From Actinernus sp. WN-2022 (Eukaryota; Cnidaria; Anthozoa; Actiniaria; Actinernidae): a stretch of DNA of 64,000 bases. Positions within the stretch are counted from its first letter, which is position 1. The number at the start of each line of letters is the position of its first letter. This document shows, in pieces, positions 36,301 through 48,300 of this stretch. The notes under the pieces were generated by a model. That model saw nothing but the letters and a program-made list of their open reading frames with translations, was not told the DNA's origin and ran no database searches. The stretch is from NCBI GenBank assembly GCA_030867875.1, contig JAOWCC010000577.1, positions 143,336,344 through 143,400,343 on the forward strand, read 5' to 3'. A program made the translations under genes and the position numbers.

Positions 36301-38592
36301 TTTTTGAGCAACTTTTGAGCAACTTTTTGATTTTTCGAGCAACTTTTGAGCAACTTTTTGAGAAATTATGAGCAACTTTTTGGACTTTTAGGAGCAACTT
36401 GTGGACAACCCTAACCAGTGCGAGGCTACCGGGGACAAAACCATTGTTTTATCCAAGATGGCGGAACTGTGATAATAGCCCATGGCAGCTCCAGCTCTGG
36501 ACAATAGAACATTTTCATTATGGCGTCATTTTACTACAACTACCAGAATCCATAACAAATTCTCTTTCTCATTCAGATTTTTAAACTACTTTGAGAATTC
36601 CAAGACAATGGTCCAAATTAGAGGAACAAAATGATTCGCGCAAGGAGTTCTGGTAGTTGTAGTATGTGATGTCATCATGCTAACCCCCCCGGGAATTTGT
36701 GGGCCATTCAGAACGTTTCAAATGTCCCACCATGTAAGGTTAGCTCAGCTATGAATTGATAGATACATAAAACATCTGTAATAGTTTGTTGTGATAACAC
36801 CATTGGCGCCTTCAGTTAATTAGGTTCCCATGTAGCCTTTAATTTTCTTGTTTTTCCGTGTTTTTCTCACGTCATTTTTTGTTGCCAAGATAGCCGCAAC
36901 AAAATCAATTCTATAGTGAGAAACAAGAAAAGGCAACTTTTACGGTCAGTATGGAAACCAGGCTTTACTGAGTCTGCTAGATTGAATACAGGTATCGCTA
37001 ATCTTAAAAATAAATCCCACCACTTATTTTTCAGATCACAATGAATGTATCCAACTTTTCCGGCTTGGACAACATAAGTTAGGTTAAATGTTGCAAGGCC
37101 CGAAAACTGTGAATCGTAAAAAAAAAGTTCGTATTTATTTGTAAGAAGCCTGATAAAAGAAAAAGCGGGTTAAATCAGCGTCCAATTGATTTGCTGCTAT
37201 GCAGTTATAATTTATGTTCCAGAGTTTTGATCCCGTAGCCTCCATCCAATATAAAGTAAAGCGGGAAATATTGTACGATATTTTGTACTTGTAACAATGT
37301 ATAGGGTACTATCGGTCCCACGTCTGGACTCTTCTTTTCAATTCATCTCTTTTCTCCCCAGTTTCCCACAAACAGTTTTGTTTGAAAACAGTCTTATGTA
37401 AGAGATCAGTTTTTCGTAACTGGATCAGTCAAAAGTAGTATCAAAAGTAAAAGTTGTAAAAGTAAATAGGGTCCATGTGCACGCGACCGCCTCCACCTCA
37501 CAAAGTCTCAGTATTTATATTCAGTTTTATTCAGTGAGAAAGCCAATACCTTACTTTTCGGGGTCTCTCTTCAAAGCGCCTTTCTGCAGGCTAACGGCTC
37601 GGTCTGCGATACTAGATTTCGCTCGGTCCTCAGTCAAACAGTTTCAGCATCGTTTCAATATTTAATGAAGTCGATCTTGAAACCGTTTGAAATGGTCTGA
37701 AAACATTGCTGAAAGATATTGCAGATATAGAGAAACACGTTGGAGAGTTTGACTCAACAAATGTTGTACTCTTTTTACAAAATCAAGATAAGTTCAGTAA
37801 AGCCAGAATTTGAAAGACGAATTTTCCTAAAGAATGAATGTTCAGAAAGAATTGAAGCTGAAGCAGTTCAGTTATTGACGGGTTACTTAATATTCAGTTC
37901 CGGCTTTACCCCATCCCCGGCCAGGGTCATATTAGGCGATCAAATGCCCCTACCCCTGGGATATAGTATTACAGTAATTTCATACAGCAGTCGCTTACAA
38001 AAGCAGAAGTCATCTAAAGTGATCCCCGCTCCAATTCCGCCATAATTCCGATCGAGGAAACCACGCAGCACGTAACATGAAATCGGGACAACTTGCTCAA
38101 ATCCTCCCCCCCCCCCCCCCCCCCCTCCCCCTCCCCCCACCCCTCCCATCTGGTGTCAAATTCCCCACCCCCAGGACAGCCACCGAAATTCTCTACTCTC
38201 CGGGCACGGTAACGATGCCCGGAGGGATGATGATGGTACATAAGTTTAAATAGCGAATCGGGTTTCCGCTTCAGTTGACCCGTGCTCGATCACTGAAGAA
38301 CCTGAAGAACAATCAGTTGAAACACCCAATGTTGCTAATAAATGAAACTGAAGTCACAGATGATGCACCAACACAACAACTGCTTCTGAATATCGTTTCT
38401 TAGCACTTAAACTATGCTCACTGAAGACCGGGCTAAAAACCACGAAAACGCTAGTTCAACGCCGATTATATCAGAGCAGTCAAAATGAGCTAGTAAATTT
38501 ACTAACAAGAAAACAACTAACTCACCAGCTACGATGCCTGCCAAGAATGCTGTAAGACAGGAAACTTGTAGAAATATGCCCTTTCTCATCAT
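27378..38592 (-). CDS. Type I membrane receptor: Ig-like domain plus two C-type lectin domains, complete, eight exons
   Basis: Exons in reading order (minus strand) are 38592-38526, 35522-35250, 34517-34461, 32930-32789, 31349-31075, 30624-30424, 29681-29463 and 27541-27378. Every junction is GT-AG, every phase agrees, and the total is 1398 nt (465 residues). Residues 1-22 form a signal peptide. Residues 23-113 look like an Ig domain (Cys39, Trp58, ALYQAEV near 91-97). A short Cys segment (Cys115, Cys127, Cys131) links to lectin domain 1 (about 135-266, WIGL at 193, EPN at 229-231, WND at 252-254). Lectin domain 2 spans about 278-408 (WIGL, EPN at 364-366, WND at 388-390). EPN plus WND is the calcium-dependent mannose-type pattern. 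Residues 412-436 are hydrophobic and membrane-spanning; the 29-residue tail begins RGYMELKSKRGKK. NxS/T sites occur in the Ig domain and lectin domain 2. The likely role is surface glycan recognition; the ligand is unknown. No one-to-one vertebrate orthologue was recognised. Confidence 0.87.
27683..28028 (+). mobile_element. Mutator-like MITE, copy 2 (9-bp TSD)
   Basis: It has the same ends and nearly the same 346-bp body as 12998-13348, in the same orientation. It is flanked by CCCACCCCT at 27674-27682 and 28029-28037. It sits in the last intron of the lectin receptor gene. Confidence 0.88.
28384..28937 (+). mobile_element. Nested hairpin elements in the lectin receptor's last intron
   Basis: The outer pair (about 28384-28445 and 28868-28937) shares GATAGTTTACCGTGGTAT and TTTCGTGTCATCG. 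An inner hairpin (about 28648-28810) has arms around CCGTGGTGTGGACTCTTATT. The inner and outer arms are themselves related, suggesting one family inserted into itself. Confidence 0.6.
29025..29275 (+). mobile_element. MITE with AGCGGTTTTCAGTTGAGTG ends
   Basis: The left end carries GGTTTTCAGTTGAGTG and the right end its diverged inverse; internal AACCAAACGCAAATT is repeated inversely. Related ends occur at about 57434, 57865 and 57890. Borders are approximate. Confidence 0.45.
30645..30960 (+). mobile_element. MITE with CCATAACCAGGAGCGTCC ends, copy 1
   Basis: The roughly 310-bp element has inverted ends CCATAACCAGGAGCG. Its reverse-oriented sister is at 31611-31924; the pair flanks exon 5 of the lectin receptor gene. 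Confidence 0.7.
31611..31924 (-). mobile_element. MITE with CCATAACCAGGAGCGTCC ends, copy 2
   Basis: It is the reverse-oriented relative of 30645-30960, sharing GGTATAACAAAAGTAGCTAA and AAATAGCCCAACTTGTGAAA blocks. It lies in the intron between lectin receptor exons 4 and 5. Confidence 0.7.
32340..32735 (+). mobile_element. Decayed LINE 3' end with ATT tail
   Basis: The plus strand reads YGDGAFSIAAPKLWN, the C-terminal signature of CR1/L2-type LINEs, then shifts frame (TVDCFKSALKTFLFPT in another frame). It ends in an ATT/TTA microsatellite at about 32690-32733. Confidence 0.65.
33207..33787 (+). mobile_element. Hairpin MITE whose arms carry a protein-like segment
   Basis: Arms of about 250 bp begin TTATTATTCAGTTCCTAAGTA and its inverse. 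Both arms encode a similar peptide (ERSEEEIASILDAQ), on the plus strand in the left arm and on the minus strand in the right. A decayed relative lies at 33944-34440. Confidence 0.7.
33944..34440 (+). repeat. Decayed relative of the 33.2 kb hairpin MITE
   Basis: The start (GAATGGTTGATTCACCTACA) and the end (AATAACTGACAGCTCACCA, inverted) match parts of the 33207-33787 element with many changes. Confidence 0.5.
35167..35193. repeat. CT microsatellite
   Basis: A run of CT dinucleotides lies just downstream of the Ig-domain exon, in the intron. Confidence 0.85.
35842..36413 (+). mobile_element. hAT-like non-autonomous element with GAGCAACTTTT repeats
   Basis: The ends TAGGGTTGTCCACAAGTTGC and their inverse are flanked by ACCAGTGC (35834-35841 and 36414-36421), an 8-bp duplication. 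An 8-bp duplication with a TAGGGTTG-type end fits hAT elements. Both subterminal regions are arrays of GAGCAACTTTT-type units pointing inward. It lies in lectin receptor intron 1. Confidence 0.82.
36685..36765 (+). repeat. Relic of the C/G-tract MITE family
   Basis: GGAATTTGTGGGCCATTC and CAAATGTCCCACCATG match the interior of 9569-10152 with changes. Confidence 0.45.
37895..38190 (+). repeat. C-tract repeat relic
   Basis: GCCCCTACCCCTGGGA, a C run at about 38103-38124 and CCCCACCCCCAGGACAG suggest another decayed member of the C-tract family. Borders are unclear. Confidence 0.4.
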
Positions 38593-40463
38593 TTATAGAC
38601 AGCAAAATTTGCGCCGAGTCAGTAGTTGAAGTCGCTGCCCAATATATTTACTTATCTCACATCCATTATTATCGTAAGAAATGTTTTCGGAAACTCTTTC
38701 AGCTTCGGAGACTGGCTTTAAATTGCTTGCGACAAAAGGCAAGGTTTTTCTGGCTTGTTGAAAGAGCTTTAACAGAGAAACTCTGGCGCCGACAAACTGT
38801 CTAAAGTTTTCGTAAGCAACGCGAGTATGTTTGTACAATTATTGCATACGATCTAGAATCACTTAGACGAACAATGCGAGGTTACTCGGTGAAATTGACA
38901 TCTGTTGAGCATGATTACAGTTAATTGTTAACTCATTAACCAGGCAACACGCGAACATGCTATAAACGGTGATTTGTGTTTGCTTCAGTGATTATTCCTG
39001 TTGTCTCGCGCGATCCTTCCCTCCCGTAGCGCATCAATTTTTATATGTCAAGATTCTCTAAATTAGGTGTGACATCATACAAATCTGTACGACTGTATAT
39101 ACTGTATATAACTAACTGAAACGCCAGTCTATCTGCCTATCTATATGTAGTTATGATATGAAATCATGTTGCCGCGTAGTAAGTGTAAATAATGTGATGT
39201 AAAGTGGTAAGCTGTAGTGCCAAGTGTGCTATCTAACATGCCTATTTATCTATCCATCGGCTATATCTATATATATATTATATATCTATATCAGGAGCCT
39301 ATCTGTCTGTCTGTATATCTGTCTTTATATCTACATTCGTTTTCAAAAACATTCGGCTTGCAGAAACACATACTGAGACTCCATATATTAAATTAAAGGA
39401 GGATTAAAGACCACGATGATTTTGACCCATAAAAGGTACGCAAATATACTTATTTTTTTATGATTCCTTTAAAACGAAGGAAAAAGACACGTAACACTTT
39501 TTTCACGAAGAGTAAAAGAACCTCAAAATAAATTATTCTAAACCACTATAAGGTAGGACTTAGGTTGGGTAACTAACTCGTGCGAACAGCATCCTCTAAA
39601 AGGTACGATTACGACTGAATGTGTTCCCGCTAAATGGACTCCCGAGCACCACCATCAGTTCAATATAGGGAGTCCCCCCTCCCCCGGCCCTATTGTTCCG
39701 TCCCTAAAACAATATATATTAGTATATACAACACGGGAACCTACATAAATCATGCAATTTGATTGGCTCGCTATCTCGGAATAATGAACAATAATAGCCA
39801 CCTACAAAACTCGGGATAAATCACGTTTCGCGATTGTTTCCGATGCGGAAATTTTAGAAATTCAACAAAATGCAGTCAGGTTCCCATGTTGCATATGCTA
39901 GAACAATTATTCGCCTCAGGCTCAGTTGATATTTTAATTATGACACGCATCTGTAAACTACCGTATATATCAAAAATATTAGGAGCGGGGAATGGGGGAA
40001 GGGGGAAGGGGGGAAGGGGGCCGTTTGAGTTGAAATTTCACAATTGTGCGTCACTCCGAAAAAATCCTGGCTACGCCCCTGATATCGATTTGTATTTGTC
40101 TATCAAACACTTTTAGATACCTATCGGACATGTATATGTAGGCACTCAATTGAGGGCCTGGAAAAGGTATTTACTAAATATATTAAATACATCTGCCGAA
40201 ATATGCAAAGCGATTTCCAGAATCAGCCGAAGATGGAAAGAAACCATGTCAAGGTGTTTGCCCCAGTGTTTATTACTTGAGCTCGGCTCGAAGCTAGTCT
40301 GTGTGACAGATTTGTTAGTCACAACCTTAATATATTTTTGCGACAGTTCCCATGGAGACGTGTAATGTGACCTTTGAACTCTAATTTTAAGAAATATCAA
40401 GAGTACCGTAGAAGTTTTTAGTATACATAATGGTATTTCAAGGTTAGTGCACACTTTGGTGCT
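38593..40463. other. Gap between the lectin receptor and BTBD7, no gene
   Basis: This is the presumed promoter side of the lectin receptor, then AT-rich low-complexity DNA (TATCTATC-type runs at 39.2-39.33 kb) and a G-rich GGGGGAAGG tract at about 39985-40022. Confidence 0.45.
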
Positions 40464-40472
40464 CCAACTGAT

Positions 40473-40957
40473 CAACCTCGTTCCCAGGGGTCTTTACGCG
40501 CCTAATCAAAGATGGCGTCGAAAGTACCCCTGGTACAGGCTGGTCATGTGACCCAAAAATATGCCCAATATGGAGGTGGGCATATTTTGAGGAGCATCCG
40601 CCATCTTGGATTCATCATCGCTGAAAAACGGTTAGCGGTTGAAGTGTGATCCCAATGAATTCCAACCGTACATTATTCTACTTGTACCCAGTTGCGAAGT
40701 GAGTATAATATAAAAAGGCAAAAACGCTAAGTTCTGATGAATTTGTAATTGTTTTCAACGAATTTTGAACGCGCAATGCGAAAGACGACATCACCAGTTT
40801 ATTTTTCAAAGCAAACATGCACGCGCTATTTGAAATTCTCCAATCAGCGCGCGCTTAACGTCTAGCCAATCAGTGGCCGAATCCAACCAGCCTGTACCTG
40901 GGGTACTTTCAACGCCATCTTTGATTAGGCGCGTAAAGACCCCTAGGAACGAGGTTG
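40473..40957 (+). mobile_element. TIR element with 9-bp TSD upstream of BTBD7
   Basis: Inverted ends of about 68 bp start CAACCTCGTTCCCAGGGGTC. The flanks CCAACTGAT at 40464-40472 and 40958-40966 are a perfect 9-bp duplication, suggesting a Mutator-type mechanism. The ends differ from those of the 12998 family. Confidence 0.85.
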
Positions 40958-41647
40958 CCAACTGATAAGGCAAGTGGCCATGGCACGAAGTTATATCGAC
41001 AGGCTTGGTAGTTCCGATTAAGTTCCGATTAGTTTCCGATTACCTCCCGAATGCCGGTGCATGGCCACTCAGCATCCTGTTTGCTTCATTCATTCTTGTA
41101 GTCTTCTTGGACTTGAAGCGTTACAGAAGTTCACCGAGTTTATTCCCCTTCTTGTGTCTACATTTAAAACAATAACTGAAACTCCTACATGCAGAATTAC
41201 TTTAGGATATGTTAACATGTCTTGGAGATCAGATTTGTCGAGAAAACCGGCGAAGATTGAGGTAAGAAAGAGAGTACAAATTTCTCAAATTTTTATTCGA
41301 TTTTTACGTAAGCTTCAGCTTTTTACATGAGTCATGAACATGTATGTTTTCCTTGGTTTATTCATTCCCTAGTTTGCAGTCATACCCTTTAAAATTTGAC
41401 ATATTAATAGTTACACGAATCTCTGCCTCGCTGTATTTTCTTGAACTTTCTGTGCGGTCCCCTGCATGAAAATAATTTCTATTTTCACGTTAGTTACCAC
41501 ACCAAACAAGCAACTTGTTATTGTTGTACTTGTACTTGTAGTTGGTCGAGTCTACCTTGAGTTACTTCACTTGTTGATAGGGCGTTAATAAAATAACTAA
41601 CTTATATTAATTAGTTTCAACATTCGACAGTTTGTTACATGTACATT

Positions 41648-42026
41648 GGGCCATTCCATTTTATATGCACACCCCCCCTATTGAGGGACTTGGATATCCT
41701 TGGGGGAGGGAGGGGGTAAAACTGACAAACATCCAGAGGGGGACGAGTAATATATCCAAAGGGGTAGATATCCACACCAGGGATATCCTGGATGGTAGCC
41801 AGGATATAATATCCAACAGCCCCACCCCTATTGAGAAACTTGGATATCCTTGGGGGGAGAGGGGAAAATCCAAGAGGCCTGGAAAGGCTATCCAAGGGGG
41901 TCTGGAGAAACAGCACCCAAAAAAAAGAAAAAAAACATCCAGAGGGGGTTGCCCAAAATTATATCCAAAGGGGTATAGAAGTGAATCCCTCAATAGGGGG
42001 GGTGTGTATATAAAATGGAATGGCCC
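41648..42026 (+). mobile_element. MITE with GGGCCATTCCATTTTATA ends, upstream of the BTBD7 start
   Basis: The inverted ends of about 50 bp include CACACCCCCC and TATTGAGGGA. ATT flanks both sides (41645-41647 and 42027-42029). The interior repeats TTGGATATCCTTGGGG and CATCCAGAGGGGG. It lies about 110 bp before the BTBD7 5' UTR exon. Confidence 0.75.
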
Positions 42027-42134
42027 ATTGATGCTTAATTAATACATTCGAGCATTATATTGCAATGAAAACATGATTAGAATTCCACTGTGCTGTGCGT
42101 TTAATAATAAGTCTTTTTTTTTCTATTTTGACAG

Positions 42135-42362
42135 ATTGGCTCAACGAGATGTGTTGAAGCTATGTTCAATCTACAACACTTTTGTAATTTTGTGCAATCA
42201 TAAACCAAGCATTTTCCCCTGAGAAACTCTAAGTGCAGCTCAAGAAATGACAACTTCTTTTAAAGGTACACTTTTGCAAGGTACATGTACCTTTAAAAAC
42301 ATGACATTGCGTTAATTAACTGTTGGATTCCCACGTTTAACTACATTTCGAGTTCTTTGAAA
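42135..42362 (+). other. Probable BTBD7 5' untranslated exon segment
   Basis: A pyrimidine-rich tract ending in TTTTGACAG precedes 42135, so the coding exon probably begins here with 228 nt of leader. An upstream non-coding exon may end at 41261, where GAG is followed by GTAAGAA, a strong donor. Joining the two gives no continuous coding frame into BTBD7. Confidence 0.5.
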
Positions 42363-45300
42363 ATGGGAGCTGGCTCTTCAGACCAGAGTGCTGAGCACCA
42401 AATTCCATGTAGCAATGCTAGGAGTGTCACTGAAGAGAGGAGAAAGCGATTTCCAAGACTAACCAATCTTAGAAAGAAACTATCCAGAGGAAGAGGTGTA
42501 TTTAGGGCACAAGATCATGGCAAGATGTTAAAGGAGCTGATACAGACCTGGAGCATACAGGAAATTAGTGCACTGGTTGATGAGTATGAGTCACTTATTG
42601 CACTCAAGGATTCTATGACACAGAGAAATCTAGCTCGACCATTTGTGACTTCCTTAAAAAAGGACTTGCAGGATTTATTAGACAACAGCTACTGTTCCGA
42701 CATCACTCTTGTTTTCAATGGTGTTCGATTCCCAGTTCACAAGGCTATTTTGTCTTCAAGGTGTTCATATTTCAAGGAATTACTCTCACAACCTTATAAT
42801 TCTCTGCCAGAGTATCATATTGACATACCAGCAGAAGGAATTTCAACAGATATGTTTTCTACTTTGCTTTACTATCTGTACACTGGGGACTTATTGAGCC
42901 AGACGTCAGGTCTTGATAGCTTAGAACTTTTGATGCAGCTTGGGGATGAGTTTGGTACCCCAAATGTGCTGGAGCGAGATTTGAAGGTTCTTCTACATAA
43001 TGCAGAACATGCAGATACTGTCCTGGTATTCCAAGGTCAACGTCATCCAGAGCTAACAAAAGAAAACTTAGTCACAGAAACAAGTTTTGAGGTTCCTTGT
43101 CACAGAGCTATTTTATGTTCACGTTCGCCATATTTTAGATCACTTCTTCTCAAACAAGACCACAATTTTCCTATTTCAAGTGATTCTAACTGTATGAGGT
43201 TAGTGCTGGATGAAAGGGTATTTCCTCGGCAGTATGCAAGGGTTGTACTGCAGTGCATGTACACAGACTCTTTTGACTTGTCTTCAGTTGTTAAGTGGAG
43301 CTCTGATGAGAGGAAAGGGTATGGTTTAGAGACTCATAAACTTCTTACCACAGCAGAGATTGCCATGGAAGTGTATGAAGTGGCCAAGTTTATTGATTTT
43401 GACATGCTTGCACAAGGTTAGTATGTGATATGTTGCTATATATACAAGTTCCAACATAACCGTTTCATTACCAGGTCATACAGTACACAGAATACATGAC
43501 TTGTATAATGGGAAGATGAACTTCACAACTTGAAAGAGCATGCATGTATTATTAAAATAAATCTATCAAGCACTGTTAAGAAAATACTTACTACCTTTAA
43601 TACAATGTATACGTATATAGATACATGTAATATATAATGACACTAACTTGGAAGCAGGGTCTGGTACAATGTATGTACTAAATATAATTTCTCTCATTGT
43701 AGTCGGGTATATACATTATGTTACTAGCAGCATATAGAGTTTTGGTAAGATGTCTAGAAGGTTAATACAATTGTACCTACAACTTTTACAGCCAGGAAAA
43801 TCTTAACAGATGGGTATTTTCCCTGGCTCTAAATACATTGATCCCTGTAGAAGGCAAGATAAAAAAGCGAATACAATGTACATTGAAACTATGCATGAAA
43901 CATATCCAGCTGTCATGGACTTTTTGAGTGGCATGTACATCACTAAAAAGTTGTACATGTAGGCTCACTTTTCATAACTTTGTTGATAGTAAAATACACA
44001 ATTTACATTGTACACGTAGATGAAGATTGGACTTTAATTTTCACCGTCTTTTAAATATATTATATATTGTATGTTTGTTTGCTTACACACATTGAATAAT
44101 TTTTATTTTACCATGACCTACATTGTATACTGTACATGGAAGTCCCCAATCGGCATGCATGTGTAGAACTGTACCGCCTCACTACATGTAGTTACAAAAG
44201 TGGCTCAGTTGGTAGAGCATGGTCTAGAGTGCAGGAGGGTCGGGGGTTCGAATCCCAGCCGCATACTTGGGCAGGGATGTCTCCATCCTCTTCTAATCCA
44301 TGACAGTTAAGGTGACAAAAAAGAACCTGTTGTGTTATTTCAAGAAAGAGTAGGGGAATCATAGTCTCCCAACACAACAGCCTGGTATTCTGAGGTACTA
44401 ACAATATCACTCATGATAATTATAAACTGCACAACAGCACATTGCACCACTGAAAATAGCAATCCATATCACAAAGAACCTTGTGAAGTGCATTTGAATA
44501 TATTCATATATATTTTGCACTATTATTACATTGTACATTATATTGAATACCTTTACCTTTACACAGTCATGCATAGAACTGTTATCGTACAGAGTGTAGT
44601 TTATTTGATGAGAGTGATTCTAACACAAGTTTTTATGTTGTCAGTGGTACTTGTCTGATGTTCCACAAGAAACCTTTTGCAGTACAAACATATGTATTGA
44701 ATGCTTATTAGTTAATGTCCCTTCAGTCTTCAGAGCAAAGGCTGACATTAATGGAACAATGTAATATTATATCATTACCCTTTGGATAGTATGCTGTAAT
44801 GAATACTGTCTGTCTTTTACAAAAAAAAGCATATCAGGTTACTTTTAATTCCCCACAAATTAAATGATTGTACAACTAAAAAGTGGCTTACATTTACATC
44901 ACATGTACATGTACATGTAGTTGTTATTCAGTCCATGTACATTTCTACCAAACAATGTTAAATATTGATTCTTTAGTTCTTTGTTCAATGTTTGCAAGTC
45001 TTTCATTATACATAGTATTATTACCACAGAACAGTGTTATTGAAAGATTCATCAAATATCCAACTGATTTTGTGACCAACTCTGTGACCAGTGCAGCACT
45101 AAATACAAGAGGTTGCATAATTGATATTTAACAAATACATTCCATTCTGCCATGTGTCTGTCTTCCTATAGATGCACAGTTGACGTCACAACGTGAAGAG
45201 AACAAAGAAGTGCACCACAAGACACAGTTGAGTGACGTAACTGATGTTCTCTTCACGTTTTGGCATCATCTGTGCATCTGTAAATAGAGGACAGATGCAC

Positions 45301-48300
45301 AGCAGAAATTGGAATCTATTTGTTTTATATAATAATCGCATACTGAAAACTATGAAAATATCCAATCAAAACGAGTTGAGAAATTGGTTGTGCATGCTCA
45401 CAATGCCAACCATGTGCGCGTCCTTAAATAACACACAGCTCTTGACCAATCAGAGCAGCCTTTCGGACTGATTATTATATAAACAAATCTACCAGTAATC
45501 TTATAGTTTTACTGCACATGTGTCTTGGTGCTCTGAGCTATGAAGACATGGGGAGTCTTCATAGCTAAAAAAAAATCAATTGAACTAAACATTTTTTTAA
45601 ACCTTGAAAATGTGACTTTCTGATTTCCTGCTAAAAAAGATGTTAAAAATGATTGACAGCTGCTGTCATTCACTGGGCATGTTATTTCATACCTTATTAT
45701 AGGAAATTAACAATGCACTTTATTAACGCGATTTTACAAAATTCGCGTTAATTTAATGTATCTTAAGGACGGTGCCTCCTATTGTCAGCGCGCACACCGT
45801 TCTGCGCATCTTGCGTCCCGCGGGTCATCCCGCGAGACAGGCCATTTGCAGAACTATTTAAAAAAAGCTGTGTTAATTGTGTAATTTGACAGACAGAAAG
45901 ATGAAGGACTTTAAAATACGGTCGAAAGATATGCTTGAGAAATGAACGATTTGGGAAATCTTTAAATTCCACTACACGGCCACGAAAGACAATTTTCAGC
46001 TGAAATTATGGTATTCAAAGAGCCGACCATATCAATGATTTATCGTGGGGAGACGGTCGAAGAATCGTAGATTTAGGAGATTTATCCGACCAATTGAATG
46101 AAGGTTGTTTGGACTGCCATGAATCGCTGCTGTCTTTTCGCCCAGCGCCTTGTGCTGTAGGCCTGTCGATGCTTTCGAGTTTCGTCAGTTTCTCCAAACA
46201 TGGACTCGGCAGTGAATACGGTAAAATAAGCTTTGTTAAAACGGGTGAACCTCTTGGAAATCCAAAGAAGAATGAAGGAGGAAGGACTGTATGTGGTTTG
46301 AGCACAAAGGAAGCAGTAACAGGTTTGATTTTCAATGAAGAAAGTCGAAAGACGGGACTGACTCGTGACTCTTTTCCCCACCGCCATCTTGAAAATCTCC
46401 CAGAATGCAATAAAAGAAACCAATTTTCAGACTTACTAGGGAGGCCTTGGTAAAAATTGTCAATTTTTGAAAATAAAATTAGCGATAAAGAGGCCTACCG
46501 TCCACATAACTTTTTAAAACGCGTGGATACCCCCATTTTTTCTTTTTGTAATCTATAATATAGAAGGTAAACAACGTTTACGTAAATTTTTTGTCTTTAT
46601 AAAATTGAAACTTGATGTCCATTTCAGCAAAAATATATGTCTGTTCATGGTCACTAATGAGGCTTACAAAGCAAAATTTGTACAAAAAAATATAATCATT
46701 GTAAGATAAATTGTTTGATTGGCATCCTTTGTGAAGAACGCTGTGTCTCACGTTTTTTGCCCTAATATTTTGCGCAATAACCCAAACTATTAATCGAATT
46801 TTAAAATAGTTTCTAGGACAAAGAAAAATGCTGAGTCAGCACTTTTTTCGATTTTCATCCTTAATTATCTCTCTTAAACGTATGGGTAGCCCATAATTTT
46901 TTTTCTGATTTCAAAAGCTCCTTAGGGGGTTCAAACAATCCTTATAGATTTTTAGAAAACAAATTGGTTTGCAATTAGTACGCACCGTCCTTAATTAATG
47001 TCGATGTAAATTTAATGCACGCTATTTTACAACATTGTTATTTTAAAGCACCTTTATTTCATTTCAAAACCTTATTAGTTCATGACTCCTCTATTGGCTC
47101 TTCAGAGTCACTATTGCGGTTTGGTTTCCGTCAATCAAACGAGTGAGCAGCTCTTGGTGATTTCACCGTGAGGCTTTGAAAGATCTTTTGAATTGATAGG
47201 GTCTAGTTAGGCTTCAAACCCAAATTTTCGGCTTTAAAAAAAACTTAGAAACATCCGTGCACTTGTCTTGGAAGGTTTTATTGACGGAAGCCAAAACGCA
47301 GTTTGGCGTTCAGAAATGTAAAGTGCGAGTTTGCAGAATTATGAAAATCGCAGTAAATAAAGCAAGATGCTTATCGAAAAATTTGCGTTAATTTAATGCA
47401 TGTAAACCTAACTTTTGAAAAATTCGCGTTAATTTAGTGTAACGTAAATTTTCTTCGTGTTGTCAACGTGCATTGTTAATTTCCTATAATAAGGTAAATC
47501 TCACTATCATGCCCAAAAAAAGCAAAAATAGATCATTCTTGATGGTATTCAAAAAATTAAAGAAGAAGAAAAGCAGCAAAATTTAGTTTGTGATAATTTA
47601 AGAGACACCATGGGTGCAAACAATGGCTGTCAGAGGAATTTATACTCAAGTTCCAAGAAGTTTATATAATCACCAAAGACCGAAAGCCCGCAAAGAATCA
47701 AGAAATAAAGTTTTGTTATCCTCAAAGCAGGAAGCCACGGTTTGCCAGTTTTGTTTCTGACAGTACTGTGAAGTTTATAGAATGTTACATAAGTTCAAGT
47801 TCAAGTTTATTTCACACTATTTATAATATTTACAATAAGGAGAGTAGATAAAAATATATAAACAAAATAAGTACATGGAATATATCAAAAGATTCAAGTG
47901 TACAGTGGTCAAAGTAGCTAAAAGCTTTCGAGTTGGCCACTGCTTACATGCAAATAATAATTGAATAACTGAGCGTAATACATAGAATATATTAAATAAA
48001 GTATTGATTAGAGTAACAAGTTGAGCTTGAGAGGGACTACAATATGAGAAAACGAAAACGAATAATAATAAAAAAGAAATCAAGAGAAAAAAAGAAAAAG
48101 AAAGAAAGAGAGGTTAGAAGGAGAAATAGTTATTGTGAGAAGATTTATAAACAAAGTAAAATGGTGCTCTTAAATTTGATGATTAAGGAGGTAAACTTTA
48201 TATTGTTTTTTGAAATTGTTTGTTTTTGTTAGGTGCTTTAGGCTAGTAGGTATAGTTTCCCAAATTTTCGTAGCAGTGTATTTAAAAGTAAATTTACCTA

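Noticed and set aside
41061..41330. 89-codon frame upstream of BTBD7 starting MATQHPVCFIHSCS
   Set aside because: Joining it to the 42135 exon through the 41261 donor soon meets a stop; more likely a 5' non-coding exon or upstream ORF.
46082..46453. Overlapping 113- to 131-codon frames on both strands
   Set aside because: They lie inside the TTAA element, overlap antisense, and have no recognised domain; kept only as a possible captured exon in the findings.
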